Shown here one piece after another: positions 62,091 to 64,000 of a stretch of 64,000 nucleotides of DNA (its first letter is position 1; each line of letters begins with the position of its first letter). The stretch is taken from assembly GCA_900539945.1 (NCBI GenBank), contig UQDV01000005.1, positions 1-64,000 of the forward strand, given 5' to 3'. The position numbers were made by a program, and so were the translations under genes. This DNA is from an uncultured Faecalibacterium sp. (GTDB taxonomy: Bacteria; Bacillota; Clostridia; Oscillospirales; Ruminococcaceae). The notes beneath the pieces were generated by a model. That model did no database searches and was not told the DNA's origin. It worked only from the letters and a program-made list of their open reading frames with translations.

Positions 62091-62993
62091 ATGATGGCTG
62101 TTGAAATTACCGAAGAATTTGTCTGGCAGAATATCCCCCGCCGCCCGCGGGACAGCCATAAGGGCACCTTTGGCAGTGTGCTGGCCGTGGCGGGCAGCGC
62201 ATTCTACCGGGGCGCTGCACTGCTGGCCGCAGAGGGCGCATTGCGCACCGGGGCGGGCATCGTGACCCTTGCCAGTGTGGAACCGGTGGTGAGCGCCGCA
62301 GCAGCCCGCCTGCCGGAGTGCTGCCTGTGCCCCTGTAAGGCGGGGGCCGAGGGCGGTATTTCCCCGGAAAACGTGCCGCTGCTCCGGCGGCAGAAAGCAA
62401 CCGCTCTGCTGCTTGGCCCCGGCCTTGGCGGCACCGCTCAGAGTGCGGCCCGCGCCGCCGAGACCCAGGCCCTTGTGCAGCAGCTTTTGCCCGGTTTTGC
62501 GGGCAGTGCCGTGCTGGACGCCGACGGCCTGAACGCCGCGGCCCGGCTGCTGGGGGAGGGCATGGCCTTCCCACACCCGGCGGGGGAGCTGATCGTCACG
62601 CCCCACCCCGGCGAGATGGCCCGGCTCACCGGCCTGTCGGCGGCGCAGATCAACGCCGACCGGGAGGGCACGGCCCTGCGGTATGCGCAGGCGTGGAACG
62701 CCGTGGTGGTGCTCAAAGGCGCCCGCACGGTGGTAGCGGCCCCGGACGGCCGGGTGTGCGTGAACCCCACCGGCAACCCCGGCCTTTCCCGTGGCGGCAG
62801 CGGGGACGTGCTGGCGGGCATGACCGCCGCCCTGCTGGCCTGCCGCCTGCCCGCCTATGAGGCTGCCGCCTGTGCGGTGTACCTGCATGGTGCCGCCGCC
62901 GACCGTGCCGCCGCCGTCCACGGCGAATACGGCATGCTGCCCCATGATATCCTGCCGGAACTGGGCAGGATGTTTGCGGAACATCAGCGATAA
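62091..62993 (+). CDS. nnrD: ADP-dependent NAD(P)H-hydrate dehydratase
   Basis: This is a 300-residue ribokinase-like enzyme that repairs hydrated NAD(P)H. The markers are GTFGSVLAVAGS at the N-terminus, VLDADGLNA, TPHPGEMARL and the anion-hole motif GGSGDVLAGM. It corresponds to the C-terminal half of bifunctional Nnr; the epimerase (NnrE) half is missing here. GGAGGT precedes the ATG (62091, with an alternative at 62094). Confidence 0.93.
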   Translation: MMAVEITEEFVWQNIPRRPRDSHKGTFGSVLAVAGSAFYRGAALLAAEGALRTGAGIVTLASVEPVVSAAAARLPECCLCPCKAGAEGGISPENVPLLRRQKATALLLGPGLGGTAQSAARAAETQALVQQLLPGFAGSAVLDADGLNAAARLLGEGMAFPHPAGELIVTPHPGEMARLTGLSAAQINADREGTALRYAQAWNAVVVLKGARTVVAAPDGRVCVNPTGNPGLSRGGSGDVLAGMTAALLACRLPAYEAAACAVYLHGAAADRAAAVHGEYGMLPHDILPELGRMFAEHQR

Positions 62994-63025
62994 AAAAGCC
63001 TCCCCACTGTGGTGGGGAGGCTTTT
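62994..63025. terminator. Bidirectional terminator between nnrD and ogt
   Basis: AAAAGCCTCCCCAC (62994-63007) pairs perfectly with GTGGGGAGGCTTTT (63012-63025). A- and T-tracts on the two sides serve both convergent genes. Confidence 0.9.
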
Positions 63026-63031
63026 GCACAC

Positions 63032-63502
63032 TTAATCCTGCTCCAGCTCCAGCAGATACTCCTTTACCTCCAGCCCGTAGGCGTAGCCGGTGAGGGAGCC
63101 GTTGGCACCCACTACCCGGTGGCAGGGCTGGATGATGGCAATGGGGTTGCAGTGGCAGGCCCCGCCCACGGCGCGGGCGGCCTTTGGTTTGCCGAGGGCC
63201 GCGGCCAGCTGACCGTAGGTGCGCACCTCGCCGTAGGGAATCTTGTTCATCTCGGCCCAGACCGCTTTCTGGAAGGCGGTGCCTTTGGGGGCCAGCGGCA
63301 GGTCGAACTCCCGCCGTGCCCCGGCAAAGTATTCGTTGAGCTGCTCTTCGGTTTCCTGCAGCAGGGGCGTCTCGCAGACCTTGCGGGGCAGCGGCTCCAG
63401 GTCCGGCACGCCGTCCGGGCACAGCTGTACCCCGCACAGGGCGTCGTCCTCTTCCTCCAGCCGCAGGGTGCCCAGCATGCTGTTGATGTACCAGACGTTC
63501 AA
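63032..63502 (-). CDS. ogt: Methylated-DNA-protein cysteine methyltransferase
   Basis: This is a 156-residue suicide DNA-repair protein that removes alkyl groups from O6-guanine. The active-site motif PCHRVVGANGSLTGY is near residue 125-140 (the acceptor is the cysteine of PCHR), preceded by the HTH arginine-finger region (IPYGEVRTYGQLAAALGKP). Normal length for Ogt. It is divergent from the sirtuin gene, and the intergenic region (63503-63591) should hold both promoters. Confidence 0.94.
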   Translation of the reverse strand: MNVWYINSMLGTLRLEEEDDALCGVQLCPDGVPDLEPLPRKVCETPLLQETEEQLNEYFAGARREFDLPLAPKGTAFQKAVWAEMNKIPYGEVRTYGQLAAALGKPKAARAVGGACHCNPIAIIQPCHRVVGANGSLTGYAYGLEVKEYLLELEQD

Positions 63503-63591
63503 AAAACCAACGCTTCCTTTCTGGCCAGAATGTGCTATACTGATGGTATCTTAACACAAAATCAGCCATGAGGAAAGGGGCGTTTGCGTTT

Positions 63592-64000
63592 ATGGTACAG
63601 GCATTGGAAGAGATTCTGGCAAAGAGCAGCCGCATCGTCTTTTTTGGCGGGGCGGGAGTGTCCACCGAGAGCGGCATCCCGGATTTCCGCAGTGTGGATG
63701 GGTTGTATCACCAGAAATACGACTACCCGCCGGAGACCATTCTCAGCCACACCTTCTGGGAACAGAACCCGGAAGAGTTCTACCGGTTTTACCGCGATAA
63801 GCTCATTGTAAAGGGAGCCAAGCCCAACGCCGCACACCTGCGTCTGGCAAAGCTGGAAAAGCAGGGCAAGCTGAAGGCTGTGGTCACCCAGAACATCGAC
63901 GGGCTGCATCAGGCCGCGGGCAGCAAGACCGTGTACGAGCTGCACGGCAGCACCCTGCGCAACTACTGCACCCGCTGTGGGGCTTTTTATGATGTGGACT
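63592..64000 (+). CDS. Sir2-family NAD-dependent deacylase, C-terminus beyond the window
   Basis: Residues 1 to about 136 are visible. FFGGAGVSTESGIPDFRS (NAD site), VVTQNIDGLHQAAG (catalytic region) and ELHGSTLRNYCTRCGAFY (catalytic histidine and the first zinc cysteine pair) mark a class U/III bacterial CobB/SrtN. The ATG at 63592 follows AGGAAAGGGG; an in-frame ATG at 63568 is the alternative. This is a true zinc-containing deacylase, unlike the zinc-less SIR2 protein at 31253. Confidence 0.92.
   Translation, partial: MVQALEEILAKSSRIVFFGGAGVSTESGIPDFRSVDGLYHQKYDYPPETILSHTFWEQNPEEFYRFYRDKLIVKGAKPNAAHLRLAKLEKQGKLKAVVTQNIDGLHQAAGSKTVYELHGSTLRNYCTRCGAFYDVD

Noticed and set aside
1..64000. CRISPR array, rRNA or tRNA genes
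   Set aside because: I saw no regularly spaced repeats and no rRNA or cloverleaf sequences; the island uses gap, not a tRNA, as its site.

Overview
The window is chromosomal DNA of a low-to-moderate GC Firmicute of the Oscillospiraceae. Faecalibacterium or a close relative is my best guess, judged from the style of the glycolytic genes, the GH94/GH1 cello-oligosaccharide locus and the short hairpin repeats. That assignment is inference; no rRNA or other marker gene is present. Four kinds of DNA are interleaved: conserved housekeeping genes, a sugar-utilisation locus, remnants of mobilisable elements, and one large integrated island.

Positions 1-2.6 kb hold the edge of a mobilisable element on the minus strand: relaxase, MobC, a hairpin-rich candidate oriT and a 5'-truncated DUF3847-like gene. 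Positions 2.6-11.9 kb hold a beta-glucoside/cellobiose locus. A LacI regulator, a solute-binding lipoprotein, two ABC permeases and a GH1 beta-glucosidase read leftward, and a GH94 cellobiose phosphorylase reads rightward. The divergent promoters carry the same 15-bp operator-like sequence. An 85-bp terminator-like repeat occurs twice in inverted orientation, after the permeases and after the phosphorylase. Positions 11.9-16.7 kb are a second element remnant: an HsdR C-terminal half, a nucleotidyltransferase-type two-gene module and a large serine recombinase.

Positions 16.7-22.5 kb are core genes: a secreted C39-like protein, SpoIID, citrate synthase, a membrane protein and gap. In the ancestral order gap was probably followed directly by pgk, tpiA and gpmI, which now lie at 55.4-59.3 kb. 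Between them sits an island of about 32 kb (about 22.5-54.9 kb). A tyrosine integrase lies immediately downstream of gap. A second copy of the gap 3' end lies at 54.9-55.0 kb; it is identical to the gap gene over 52 bp and then diverges only at synonymous-type positions plus one codon change. This is the signature of site-specific integration into the 3' end of gap, with the island replacing the gene end.

The island carries an integration/regulation module (integrase, XRE regulator, small unknown proteins, an SF2 helicase with an acidic linker) and a Wzx/Wzy-type surface polysaccharide locus. The locus is mosaic. The initiating sugar transferase and the UDP-L-FucNAc-type genes fnlA, fnlB, fnlC plus a phosphohexomutase have host-like codon use. 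The middle (glycosyltransferases, polymerase, flippase, LicD, cytidylyltransferase) is AT-rich and contains decaying genes. A SIR2 plus TPR gene pair, resembling an NADase defence module, is spliced in right behind the first polysaccharide gene and is followed by a duplicated fragment of that gene's 3' end. Two copies of a structured RNA-like element with compensatory stem changes flank the phosphohexomutase/VanZ genes.

After gpmI comes a TetM-like translational GTPase fused to a C-terminal NYN/YacP (Rae1-like) nuclease domain, then nnrD, ogt and the start of a sirtuin gene. The best candidates for new biology are the GTPase-nuclease fusion, the SIR2-TPR pair, the gap-targeting island and the repeated RNA element.
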